Of a DNA stretch of 64,000 nucleotides, positions 16,516 through 24,344 are shown one piece after another. The stretch comes from Actinomycetes bacterium (lineage in GTDB: Bacteria > Actinomycetota > Actinomycetes > Actinomycetales > Dermatophilaceae): assembly GCA_023420415.1 (NCBI GenBank), contig JAEZWF010000033.1:248001-312000 (forward strand), given 5' to 3'. Numbering within the stretch: the first letter of the stretch is position 1; every line of letters starts with the position of its first letter. A program made the translations under genes and the position numbers. The notes beneath the pieces are model-generated. The model saw nothing but the letters and a program-made list of their open reading frames with translations, had not been told where the DNA came from and ran no database searches.

Positions 16516-17471
16516 CGTCCTTCCTCCTTGAACAGGCTGAACGCGGATCGCAGCGCCAGCGTGGCGATGATGATGGTGCCGATGACGACGACGACGCCGG
16601 CGGCGGAGGCCCGGCCGTAGTCCTGGGCGGTGTAGAAGGTCTGGTAGATGAAGTACGGCAGGTTCGCCGTGCCGAGGCCGCCGGAGGTGATGGTGAAGAC
16701 GGCGTCGAAGTTCTGCACGACGTAGATCGCGCCGAGCAGCGCCGACAGCTCGATGTACTGGCGCAGGTGCGGCAGCGTCATGTTGGTGAAGATCTGCCAC
16801 GAGCTGGCGCCGTCGATCCGCGCGGCTTCGACGACGTCGAGCGGGCGAGACTGCAGTCCTGCCAACAGGATCAGCATCATGAACGGCGTCCACTGCCACA
16901 CCAGCGCGGCGATGATCGCGATGAGCGGGTTGTTGGTGATCCAGTCCGGTTGCGGCGCGTTCTCACCGAAGACCGCGCGCAGCAGCCCGTTGAACAGGCC
17001 GTACTCGGGGTTGTAGAGCGCGTGCTTCCACAACAGCGCGGCCGCCACCGGCACGATGAGGAACGGCGTGATCATCAGCGTGCGCACGATGCCCTGTCCG
17101 CGGAACTTGCGGTCGAGCAGCAACGCGATCAGCAGACCGAGCACGAGGCTCACGAACACGACGCTGACGGTGAGCAGGATCGTCACCCACACGGCGTTCC
17201 TCGTGTTGGTGTCGGTGAAGACCCGCACGAAGTTGTCGAACCCGGCGAACCCGCGCTCGTCCGGGTAGTACGCGTTCCAGTTCATGAACGAGATGACCAG
17301 TGTCGCCAGGAACGGCAGCTGGGTCATGAGGATCACGAAGATCAGCGCGGGCAGGAGGGGCGCGCGCCGCGACCAGTCGCCGGCCTTGCGGAGGGCAGGC
17401 GACGGGGTATGCCGCGTGGCCGGCTCGCGTGCGGCCGCCGGCTCCGGCGAGACCGAGGTGTCGGCAGCCAT
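16512..17471 (-). CDS. polyol ABC transporter permease (MalF type)
   Basis: The 319-residue CUT1 permease has a first membrane segment at PLLPALIFVILMTQLPFLAT and an EAA loop DVVEAARIDGASSWQIFTNM. Its length and order match SmoF/MtlF-type polyol importers. The ATG shares a base with the stop of the binding-protein gene (TGATG), so translation is coupled. The cytoplasmic N-terminus ATRHTPSP is encoded by a copy of the GGTATGCCGCGTGG motif (17406-17419), an example of the motif sitting in a tolerant protein extension. Confidence 0.88.
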   Translation of the reverse strand: MAADTSVSPEPAAAREPATRHTPSPALRKAGDWSRRAPLLPALIFVILMTQLPFLATLVISFMNWNAYYPDERGFAGFDNFVRVFTDTNTRNAVWVTILLTVSVVFVSLVLGLLIALLLDRKFRGQGIVRTLMITPFLIVPVAAALLWKHALYNPEYGLFNGLLRAVFGENAPQPDWITNNPLIAIIAALVWQWTPFMMLILLAGLQSRPLDVVEAARIDGASSWQIFTNMTLPHLRQYIELSALLGAIYVVQNFDAVFTITSGGLGTANLPYFIYQTFYTAQDYGRASAAGVVVVIGTIIIATLALRSAFSLFKEEGR

Positions 17472-18829
17472 CACTGGTCCTTCCTCTTCTGGTAGCGCTC
17501 GGCGACGTCCTCGGCGAGCTTCTGGCCCTTGTCGAGGGCCTCGTCGACGGTGGTCTTCCCGGCGATCGCGGAGCTGACGTCCTGGCTCACCTGGGTGCCG
17601 AGGTCCGGGAACTCGGGGATGTCGACGAACTGGATGCCGATGGCGGGGCGTGGCTGGACGCCCGGGTTCTCCGGGTCAGCGGCCTCGATCGCGGACTTGG
17701 TCGGTTCGGCGAAGGCCGAGGCGACCTTGAGGTAGTCGGCGTTCTCGTAGGTGGAGGCGCGCTTGCCGGCCGGCACCTTGGTCCAGCCGAGCTGGCTGCC
17801 GACGAGCTCCTCGTACTTCTTGCCGCTGGCCCACGAGATGAACTTCCACGCGTTGTCCTTCTTGCTGCTGGCCTGCTGGATCGACCACGCCCAGGCGTAG
17901 AGCCAACCGGAGGAGTCGGTCTTGACGACGGGCGCCGGTGCGTAGCCGAACTTGCCCTTGAACTGCGACCCTTCGGCCTCGAGCGACCCGGCCGCCGAGG
18001 TGGCGTCGTACCACATGGCGACGTTGCCCTGGATGAGGTTGTTGAGGCACTCGGTGAAGCCGGCCTGCGGCGCGCCCTTCTCGCCGTGCTCGCGCACCAG
18101 GTCGACGTAGAAGTTGGTGGCCTCCTTGAACTCCGGCGCGTTCACGCCCGGTGTCCAGTCCTCGTTGAACCACGTGCCGCCGAAGGTGTTGACGACGGTG
18201 GTGAGCGGTGCGAAGAGCTGCCCCCACCCGGGCTGGCCGCGCAGGCAGATGCCGTTCATGCCGGGCTCGGCGCCGTCGACCTTGGCGGCGATGTCGGCGA
18301 CCTGCTGCCAGGTCGGCTTGGCCGGCATCGTGATGCCCTTGGCCTCCAGCACGTCCTTGCGGTACATGAGGAACGAGGACTCGCCGTAGAACGGCTCGCC
18401 GTAGATCTTGCCCTCGCTCGACAGCGAGGTCGTCATGGGCTTCAGGATGTCGGCCTGGTCGAACTCGGAGTCCCGGGCGATGTAGTCGTCGAGCGGGGCG
18501 ATCCACTTGGCCTTGGCGTAGATCGGGATCTCGAAGTTCGAGAGGGAGGCGACGTCGTACTGGCCGGCCTGGCTGGAGAACTCCTGGCTGATCTTGTCGC
18601 GCACGTCGTTCTCGGGCAGCACGGTGAAGTTGACCGTGATGCCGGTCTCCTTGGTGAAGTTGTCGGCGGTCAGCCGTTGCAGGTCGACCATCTGGGGGTT
18701 GTTCACCATCAGCACGTTGATGCTGTCCGACCCGCCTCCCCCGGCCCCGCCACCCCAGCCGGCGCAGCCGGTGAGCGCGAGCGCGCCGATCGTCGTGGTC
18801 GCGACCAGCGCGATCTTGGAGATTCGCAC
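17471..18829 (-). CDS. polyol ABC transporter substrate-binding lipoprotein
   Basis: The 452-residue family 1 solute-binding protein starts with GTG (MRISKIALVATTTIGALALT) after a GGAGGAGGACG ribosome-binding site. The lipobox ALTGC places lipidated Cys22, followed by a Gly/Ser linker. The body resembles SmoE/MtlE sorbitol-mannitol binders (FGYAPAPVVKTDSSGWLYAW, QASSKKDNAWKFISWASGKK). It is the first gene of the operon and should deliver a polyol to the two permeases. Confidence 0.88.
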   Translation of the reverse strand: MRISKIALVATTTIGALALTGCAGWGGGAGGGGSDSINVLMVNNPQMVDLQRLTADNFTKETGITVNFTVLPENDVRDKISQEFSSQAGQYDVASLSNFEIPIYAKAKWIAPLDDYIARDSEFDQADILKPMTTSLSSEGKIYGEPFYGESSFLMYRKDVLEAKGITMPAKPTWQQVADIAAKVDGAEPGMNGICLRGQPGWGQLFAPLTTVVNTFGGTWFNEDWTPGVNAPEFKEATNFYVDLVREHGEKGAPQAGFTECLNNLIQGNVAMWYDATSAAGSLEAEGSQFKGKFGYAPAPVVKTDSSGWLYAWAWSIQQASSKKDNAWKFISWASGKKYEELVGSQLGWTKVPAGKRASTYENADYLKVASAFAEPTKSAIEAADPENPGVQPRPAIGIQFVDIPEFPDLGTQVSQDVSSAIAGKTTVDEALDKGQKLAEDVAERYQKRKDQ

Positions 18830-18884
18830 GCGTCCTCCTCCGTCGCCGGTGCCGGCGTTCCCGCGGTGCGACCAGCACCGCTCC

Positions 18885-18914
18885 TTGACACGGCGCTCAA
18901 ATGAGCGCCACTAT
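18885..18914 (+). promoter_or_regulatory. promoter and SorC operator of the divergent polyol region
   Basis: TTGACA (18885-18890) and CACTAT (18909-18914) are spaced by 18 bp, reading toward the sorC gene. A perfect palindrome, GGCGCTCA-AA-TGAGCGCC (18892-18909), fills the spacer. A bound regulator there would block the promoter, so autorepression is likely. Two further direct ACGAGTA repeats follow at about 18921-18936. Confidence 0.6.
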
Positions 18915-18978
18915 GCGCAAACGAGTATCACGAGTAAATCGGTGCCGACAGGTGCTGTCAACGGGGAAGGACCGCCTG

Positions 18979-19920
18979 GTGATCGACGAAGGCCCCGCGG
19001 AGCTGGTCCTGCAGGCTGCCGTGGCGCGCAGGCACTACCTGCAGAACCGGTCCAAGGTCGAGATCGCCGACGAACTGGGCATCAGCCGGTTCAAGGTCGC
19101 CCGGTTGCTGGAGGCCGCACGGGAGAAGGGCTTGGTGCGCATCGAGATCGTGCGCCAGGGAGCCCTCGACGTCGACCTCTCCGCCCAGCTGCAGGAGCGC
19201 TACGGGCTCGGCCACGCGGTCGTCGTTGAGACGGCCGACCAGGACCCCGGGGCGGTCCGCGCCCAGCTGGGGCGTGCGGCGGCGGACCTGCTCGCGGAGG
19301 TGCTGGGCGATGGTGACGTCCTCGGCCTGCCGTGGTCGCGGAACGTCCACGCGGTCGTCGGGGCCCTGCCGCGCCTGCCCCGGGTCGAGGTGGTGCAGCT
19401 GACCGGTGCCATCGCACTGTCCGACTTCGACAGCAGCGCCGTCGACATCGTGCGCCGCGCCGCGCGCCTGTCCGGTGGTGGCGCACACGTCTTCTATGCG
19501 CCCTTCGTCCTCGACACCAAGGCCAGCGCCGATGCGTTGCGTCGCCAGCCGGCGGTGAGCCAGGGCCTCGAGGCCGCGGCCCGGGTCACCCACGCCGTGG
19601 TCGGCATCGGCCTCTGGGCGCCAGGGGAGTCCACGATCCACGACCTGTTGGACGAGGCCGAGCAGGCCGAGCTCAGCCGGGCCGGGGTCGTGGGTGAGCT
19701 CGCCGGTGTGTTCTTCGACCGGAACGGAAAACCGTTGCGCCCCAAGGTCGCCGCGCGTCTCATGACGATCGAGCCGGAGGTCCTGGGCGGCTTCCGCGAG
19801 GTGATCGCGGTCGTCTCGGGTGAGGCCAAGGCGCCGGCGGTCCGGGCGGCGCTGGAGGGTGGCCTGGTCCAGGGCCTCGTCGTCGACGCCCCGCTCGCCC
19901 ACGTGCTGCTCGCCGACTGA
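18979..19920 (+). CDS. SorC/DeoR-type sugar-binding transcriptional regulator
   Basis: The 313-residue protein has an N-terminal helix-turn-helix (KVEIADELGISRFKVARLLE, about 33-52) and a C-terminal sugar-phosphate isomerase-like effector domain (HAVVGIGLW, FFDRNGKPLRP). Both are typical of SorC/SmoC regulators. GTG at 18979 is chosen because GGGAAGGA precedes it and the length then matches the family; an in-frame upstream ATG at 18901 lies inside the operator palindrome. It is divergent from the polyol operon and probably controls it in response to a phosphorylated sugar such as xylulose-5-phosphate. Confidence 0.85.
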   Translation: MIDEGPAELVLQAAVARRHYLQNRSKVEIADELGISRFKVARLLEAAREKGLVRIEIVRQGALDVDLSAQLQERYGLGHAVVVETADQDPGAVRAQLGRAAADLLAEVLGDGDVLGLPWSRNVHAVVGALPRLPRVEVVQLTGAIALSDFDSSAVDIVRRAARLSGGGAHVFYAPFVLDTKASADALRRQPAVSQGLEAAARVTHAVVGIGLWAPGESTIHDLLDEAEQAELSRAGVVGELAGVFFDRNGKPLRPKVAARLMTIEPEVLGGFREVIAVVSGEAKAPAVRAALEGGLVQGLVVDAPLAHVLLAD

Positions 19921-19933
19921 CGCGACACCCCCG

Positions 19934-20000
19934 CAAAACCCACGCTGGGCGGCATACCTCGGGCCAATAACCCGACGTATGCCGTGCAACGAGGGTTTTC
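19934..20000. repeat. palindromic intergenic element, copy 1 of 3
   Basis: This 67-bp imperfect inverted repeat just downstream of the sorC stop has outer ends CAAAACCC and GGGTTTTC. An inverted pair GGCATAC / GTATGCC lies inside, and CGGG / CCCG at the centre. It has the same layout as 27970-28036 and 37442-37512. The stem is less perfect here (ACGCTGGGC against GTGCAACGA). It could act as a terminator and is separated from the lacI start by about 100 bp. Confidence 0.85.
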
Positions 20001-20054
20001 CTGGGCCCTTGCGCGATCTCCGGCCGGTGTGGCAAGGTCAAGCCGAGCACCACA

Positions 20055-20068
20055 TGTAAGCGCTTACA
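20055..20068. promoter_or_regulatory. LacI-family operator upstream of lacI
   Basis: TGTAAGCGCTTACA is a perfect 14-bp palindrome with the central CG typical of LacI/GalR operators. It sits 34 bp upstream of the LacI-family start, so autoregulation is likely. No second perfect copy was seen before the binding-protein gene, so the whole cluster may be read from this promoter. Confidence 0.75.
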
Positions 20069-20102
20069 GATCACGACTTTCAACGACGAGAGGCGGCTGG
20101 CC

Positions 20103-21128
20103 ATGGCGGGCATCCCCGGGCAGCGCGGCGGGGCGACGATCTACTCCGTCGCCGAGGCCGCCGGCGTCTCGATCGCCACCGTCTCCCGGGTGCTCCAGGG
20201 ATCGGACAAGGTCTCCGCGAAGACCCGCCAGCGGGTCATGACCGCCGTCGAGGAGCTGCGCTACATGCCGCTCGGCGCCGCGCGCAGCCTGGCCGTCCGC
20301 CACCACGAGGCCCACGGGCTCCTGCTCCCCGAGCTCTCGGGTCCTTACTACTCCGAGCTGCTCATGGGTTTCGAGTCCCGCGCGGCCGAGCTCGGCCAGA
20401 GCGTCGTGCTGATGCTCGCCGAGGGCAAGGACGACGTCGCCAGGGCGGCGCGCAGCCTCGCCACCCGGGTCGACGGCGTCGCCATGCTGGCCTCGGCGGC
20501 GATCCCCGACGCGCTGCCCGAGATGCTGCGCGGCAGCAAACCCGTCGTCGTCATCGCGGGCGAGGCCAAGCCCGACGTCGAGGCCATCACCTCCGAGAAC
20601 ACCGCCAGCGCCCAGGCCCTCACCGCCCACGTCCTCCGCCACGGACGGCGTCGTCTCGTCTTCGCCGGCGACCCCGCGTCGGGTCCGGACATCAGGGACC
20701 GGTATGCCGGCTTCGTCGCCGCCCACGAAGATGCCCACCTCACCGCGGCCGCACCGCTGCCCACCGAGCTGCGCGAGAGCGCGGGCGCCGCGCTCGCCGA
20801 CCGCGTCCTGGCCGGAGACCTCGACACCGACGCGCTCGTCTGCGCCAACGACGAGCTGGCCCTGGCCGTCATGAAGCGCCTGCGGCAGGGCGGGCGGAGC
20901 GTCCCGGACGACCTGGCCGTCGTCGGCTGGGACGACGTGATGACCGCGAGGTACGTCGAGCCCGGCCTCACCACGGTGCGTCAGCCGGTCCGCGAGCTGG
21001 GCGCCCTTGCGGCAGAACGACTTCACGCCCGCATCACCAGTGCCGACACCGTGGACGAGACGCAGGTCCTGCCCACCCAGCTCGTCCTGCGGTCCTCCTG
21101 CGGCTGCGCGCCCGACCCCCTCGGCTGA
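20103..21128 (+). CDS. LacI-family transcriptional regulator of a glucan uptake locus
   Basis: The 341-residue protein has a helix-turn-helix at about 13-35 (TIYSVAEAAGVSIATVSRVL) and the hinge helix PLGAARSLAV. A periplasmic-binding-like effector domain follows, with DALVCANDELALAVMKRL and VVGWDDV. It is the first gene of a six-gene same-strand cluster encoding an ABC importer and two glycosidases, and it presumably represses that cluster until an oligosaccharide binds. ATG at 20103 fits the family; the ribosome-binding site is weak (GAGAGG 12-17 bases upstream). Confidence 0.88.
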   Translation: MAGIPGQRGGATIYSVAEAAGVSIATVSRVLQGSDKVSAKTRQRVMTAVEELRYMPLGAARSLAVRHHEAHGLLLPELSGPYYSELLMGFESRAAELGQSVVLMLAEGKDDVARAARSLATRVDGVAMLASAAIPDALPEMLRGSKPVVVIAGEAKPDVEAITSENTASAQALTAHVLRHGRRRLVFAGDPASGPDIRDRYAGFVAAHEDAHLTAAAPLPTELRESAGAALADRVLAGDLDTDALVCANDELALAVMKRLRQGGRSVPDDLAVVGWDDVMTARYVEPGLTTVRQPVRELGALAAERLHARITSADTVDETQVLPTQLVLRSSCGCAPDPLG

Positions 21129-21211
21129 CCGACCCACGCCCGCGCGTTCGAGGCGAGCACGCGGCATACCGACCATCCCACCCCAGCCCCCCAAGGAAAG
21201 AGAGACACCCG

Positions 21212-22486
21212 ATGAGACGCACATCCGCAGCAGCGGTGGCGACCCTGACGGCCGCTGCGCTCGCCCTGAGCGCGTGCGGTCGCGACAACGGCGGCGGTGC
21301 CGGCAGCAGCGAGACCGCCAAGGACATCTCCAGCGGCAAGGCCACCGGCACGCTCACCGTCTGGGCGATGGGCAACGAGGGCGACATCCTGCCCGACCTC
21401 ATGAAGGACTTCGAGGCGGCGAACCCTGGCGTCAAGGTCAACGTCACCGCGATCCCGTGGGACTCGGCCCACGACAAGTTCACGACCGCGATCACCGCCG
21501 GCACGACGCCGGACGCCGCCATGGTCGGCAGCACCTGGATGGGCGAGTTCGCCGGGCTCGACGCGCTCGACCCGGTGCCGCCGTCGATCGACACCTCGGC
21601 CTACTTCGAGGGCGCCCAGAAGACCAACGAGGTGAACGGCACCAACTACGGCGTGCCGTGGTACGTCGAGACGCGGCTCATCTTCTACCGCACCGACCTG
21701 GCGAAGAAGGCCGGCATCACGACGCCCCCGACCGACTGGGACGGCCTGAAGAACATGGCAAAAGCCATGCAGGACAAGGCCGGAGCCAAGTTCGGCATGG
21801 GCTTCCAGGCCGGCGGCCAGGGGTCGTGGCAGTCGATCATGCCGTTCGCCTGGTCCGACGGGGCCAACCTCACCAAGGACGACGGCAAGGCCTACAACTT
21901 CGACAGCCCGGAGCTGCTCGAGGCGGTGAAGTACTACCAGAGCTACTTCACCGACGGCATCTCCGACAAGGCCGCCCCGGCCCAGCCGACGACCGAGCCG
22001 GACTTCAAGAGCGGGCGCGTGCCGATGTTCATCTCGGGCCCGTGGATGATGTCGGCCGTCGAGAAGGTCGGTGTGAAGAAGGACCAGTACGACGTCATGC
22101 CCGTGCCGGCGAAGAAGACCTCGTCGTCCTTCGTCGGTGGCTCGAACTTCGCGGTCTTCAAGAAGTCGAAGAACCGCGACAGCGCGTGGAAGCTCGTGCA
22201 GTGGCTGAGCGATCCGAAGGTCCAGGCCAAGTGGTACGGCATGTCGACCGACCTGCCGTCGGTGAAGTCCGCGTGGGACGACCCGGCCCTGTCCGGTGAC
22301 CCGAAGCTGAAGAAGTTCGGCACCGCCCTGGAGACCGCGCAGGCGCCGCCGAGCTTCCCCACCTGGGAGCAGGTCGTCGCAGGCTTCGACACCGAGATGG
22401 AGAAGGTGACCAAGCAGGGCGCCGACCCCGCGGCTGCGCTCAAGAGCGCGCAGCAGCAGGCCGAGTCGGTCGGCACCGGGCAGTAA
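21212..22486 (+). CDS. oligosaccharide ABC transporter substrate-binding lipoprotein
   Basis: The 424-residue family 1 solute-binding protein has a lipoprotein signal (MRRTSAAAVATLTAAALALS) with lipobox LSAC, Cys22, and a Gly/Ser linker. Recognisable features are LTVWAMGNEGDILPDLMKDF and the C-terminal FAVFKKSKNRDSAWKLVQWL hinge region. AAGGAAAGAGAG is the ribosome-binding site. It should bind the oligosaccharide released by the exported glucanase downstream. Confidence 0.88.
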   Translation: MRRTSAAAVATLTAAALALSACGRDNGGGAGSSETAKDISSGKATGTLTVWAMGNEGDILPDLMKDFEAANPGVKVNVTAIPWDSAHDKFTTAITAGTTPDAAMVGSTWMGEFAGLDALDPVPPSIDTSAYFEGAQKTNEVNGTNYGVPWYVETRLIFYRTDLAKKAGITTPPTDWDGLKNMAKAMQDKAGAKFGMGFQAGGQGSWQSIMPFAWSDGANLTKDDGKAYNFDSPELLEAVKYYQSYFTDGISDKAAPAQPTTEPDFKSGRVPMFISGPWMMSAVEKVGVKKDQYDVMPVPAKKTSSSFVGGSNFAVFKKSKNRDSAWKLVQWLSDPKVQAKWYGMSTDLPSVKSAWDDPALSGDPKLKKFGTALETAQAPPSFPTWEQVVAGFDTEMEKVTKQGADPAAALKSAQQQAESVGTGQ

Positions 22487-22488
22487 CG

Positions 22489-23472
22489 ATGTCCTCCACC
22501 ACCGAGGTGACCCCCTCCGGGGCGACGGGCCGTGGCTCGTCGCCCCGGGGGAAGGGCGGGGACGCCCGGCCCGAGGTGAACGCCGGCGCGGGTGCCAGCC
22601 GCCGGCGCCAGGGCCTGGCGGCGTGGACGCTCGCGCTGCCGTTCTGCCTGCTGTTCCTCGTCTTCACGGCGTGGCCGGTGATCCAGTCGCTGTTCATGAG
22701 CTTCACCGACACCCGGTCGCGCGACCTGCGCACACCGCTCGCGGTGGACATCGTCGGGCTCGACAACTTCACCAAGGCGTTCTCGGACCCGATCTTCCGC
22801 AAGTCGATGCTCAACACGGCCTACTTCGTCGTGGTGGGCGTGCCGCTCACCATGGCGATGGCGCTGGCGGCGGCGGTGGCCCTGGACAAGGGAATCACCA
22901 AGCTGCGTGGGCTGTTTCGCCTCGGGTTCTACACCCCCGTCATCACCTCGATCGTGGCCGTGGCGGTCGTGTGGCGGTTCCTGCTCGAGCGGGAGTACGG
23001 CCTGATCAACACGGTGCTCGGGTGGGTCGGCATCGACGGACCCAACTGGCTCGGCGACCCCAACTGGGCCATGCCCGGTCTGATCCTCATGGCGTCGTGG
23101 CGCAACTTCGGCACCGGCATGATCATCTTCCTCGCCGGGCTGCAGGCGGTGCCGTGGATGCTGCACGAGGCCGCCGCGATCGACGGCGCGGGTGCGTGGC
23201 AGCGGTTCCGGCACATCACGCTGCCGCTGTTGCGGCCGACGCTGTTGTTCGTGTCGGTGACCACTGCGATCGGCTACCTGCAGTTCTTCGAGGAGCCGTT
23301 CGTCATGACCAACGGTGGGCCGCTCAACAGCACCATCTCGATGTCGATGTACACGTACAAGCAGTTCGGCTTCGGCAACTACGGGCTCGCGTCGGCGATG
23401 AGCTACATCATCTTCGTCATCGTCGCGATCGTGACCGCCATCCAGTTTCGGCTGCTGCGTGAGAACACCTGA
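22489..23472 (+). CDS. oligosaccharide ABC transporter permease (MalF type)
   Basis: The 327-residue permease follows the binding-protein stop by two bases. A polar 38-residue N-terminus is followed by six membrane segments (first TLALPFCLLFLVFTAWPV). The EAA loop is LHEAAAIDGAGAWQRFRHIT. It forms the membrane channel with the next gene product. Confidence 0.9.
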   Translation: MSSTTEVTPSGATGRGSSPRGKGGDARPEVNAGAGASRRRQGLAAWTLALPFCLLFLVFTAWPVIQSLFMSFTDTRSRDLRTPLAVDIVGLDNFTKAFSDPIFRKSMLNTAYFVVVGVPLTMAMALAAAVALDKGITKLRGLFRLGFYTPVITSIVAVAVVWRFLLEREYGLINTVLGWVGIDGPNWLGDPNWAMPGLILMASWRNFGTGMIIFLAGLQAVPWMLHEAAAIDGAGAWQRFRHITLPLLRPTLLFVSVTTAIGYLQFFEEPFVMTNGGPLNSTISMSMYTYKQFGFGNYGLASAMSYIIFVIVAIVTAIQFRLLRENT

Positions 23473-23487
23473 GGACGTGAGACTTCC

Positions 23488-24309
23488 ATGACTCGCACCC
23501 GTTCCCAGTGGTGGCTGTATGCCGTCCTGACGATCGTCCTGCTCGCGGTCATCGCGCCGTTCGTGTGGATGGTCCTCGGCAGCTTCAAGACCCAGGGCGA
23601 GCTGCTGCAGACGCCGCCCACGTGGTGGCCGCAGACCGCGACGCTCGACAACTACACGCGGCTGTTCTCGCGGCTCAACTTCTCGCAGTACTTCGTCAAC
23701 TCCACGATCGTCGCCGTTGCCGTGACCGCGGGCAACCTGCTGTTCTGCTCGATGGTCGGCTACGCCCTGGCGATGCTGGACTTCCCCGGGCGGCGGGCGT
23801 TGTTCCTCGTCGTCATGGGCACCCTGCTCATCCCCGGTGTGGTGACGTTCGTTCCGTTGTTCGTGCTCGTCACCAACGTGGGGCTGGCCAACAGCTTGCC
23901 CGGGCTGATCCTGCCGTTCCTCGTGAGCCCGTTCGGGGTGTTCCTCATGCGGCAGTACATCAGCGGACTGCCGCGCGACCTGCTCGACGCGGGCCGGGTC
24001 GACGGCGCGAGCGAACTGCGCATCTTCGCGCGCATCTTCCTGCCGCTGTGCGGTCCCGCGCTGGCGACGCTCGGGATCCTCACGTTCCTCGGCTCGTGGA
24101 ACAACTTCCTGTGGCCCCTGGTCGTCGCGCAGGAGGAGAGCAAGTACACCCTCCCCGTCGCGCTCGCCCTCTACTCCAAGGGGCAGAACTCGACGCAGTA
24201 CGGCCTGCTGCTGGCGGGCGCCACTGTCGTCGTCATCCCCGTCCTGGCGATCTTCCTCGCCTTCCAGCGTCGCTTCATCGAGGGAATCGCCACCACCGGC
24301 ATCAAGTGA
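23488..24309 (+). CDS. oligosaccharide ABC transporter permease (MalG type)
   Basis: The 273-residue CUT1 permease starts MTRTRSQWWLYAVLTIVLLA. The EAA loop is LLDAGRVDGASELRIFARIF, and the C-terminus FQRRFIEGIATTGIK is the usual MalG end. It is fifteen bases downstream of its partner. No ATP-binding gene follows; a shared MsiK-like ATPase elsewhere would be needed. Confidence 0.9.
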   Translation: MTRTRSQWWLYAVLTIVLLAVIAPFVWMVLGSFKTQGELLQTPPTWWPQTATLDNYTRLFSRLNFSQYFVNSTIVAVAVTAGNLLFCSMVGYALAMLDFPGRRALFLVVMGTLLIPGVVTFVPLFVLVTNVGLANSLPGLILPFLVSPFGVFLMRQYISGLPRDLLDAGRVDGASELRIFARIFLPLCGPALATLGILTFLGSWNNFLWPLVVAQEESKYTLPVALALYSKGQNSTQYGLLLAGATVVVIPVLAIFLAFQRRFIEGIATTGIK

Positions 24310-24344
24310 CACCGCACCGGACGCACCAGATCGGAGACTCACCC

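Noticed and set aside
18901..18978. Upstream ATG start for the SorC regulator
   Set aside because: It would put the start codon inside the operator palindrome, adding 26 basic non-family residues, while GTG at 18979 has a good ribosome-binding site.
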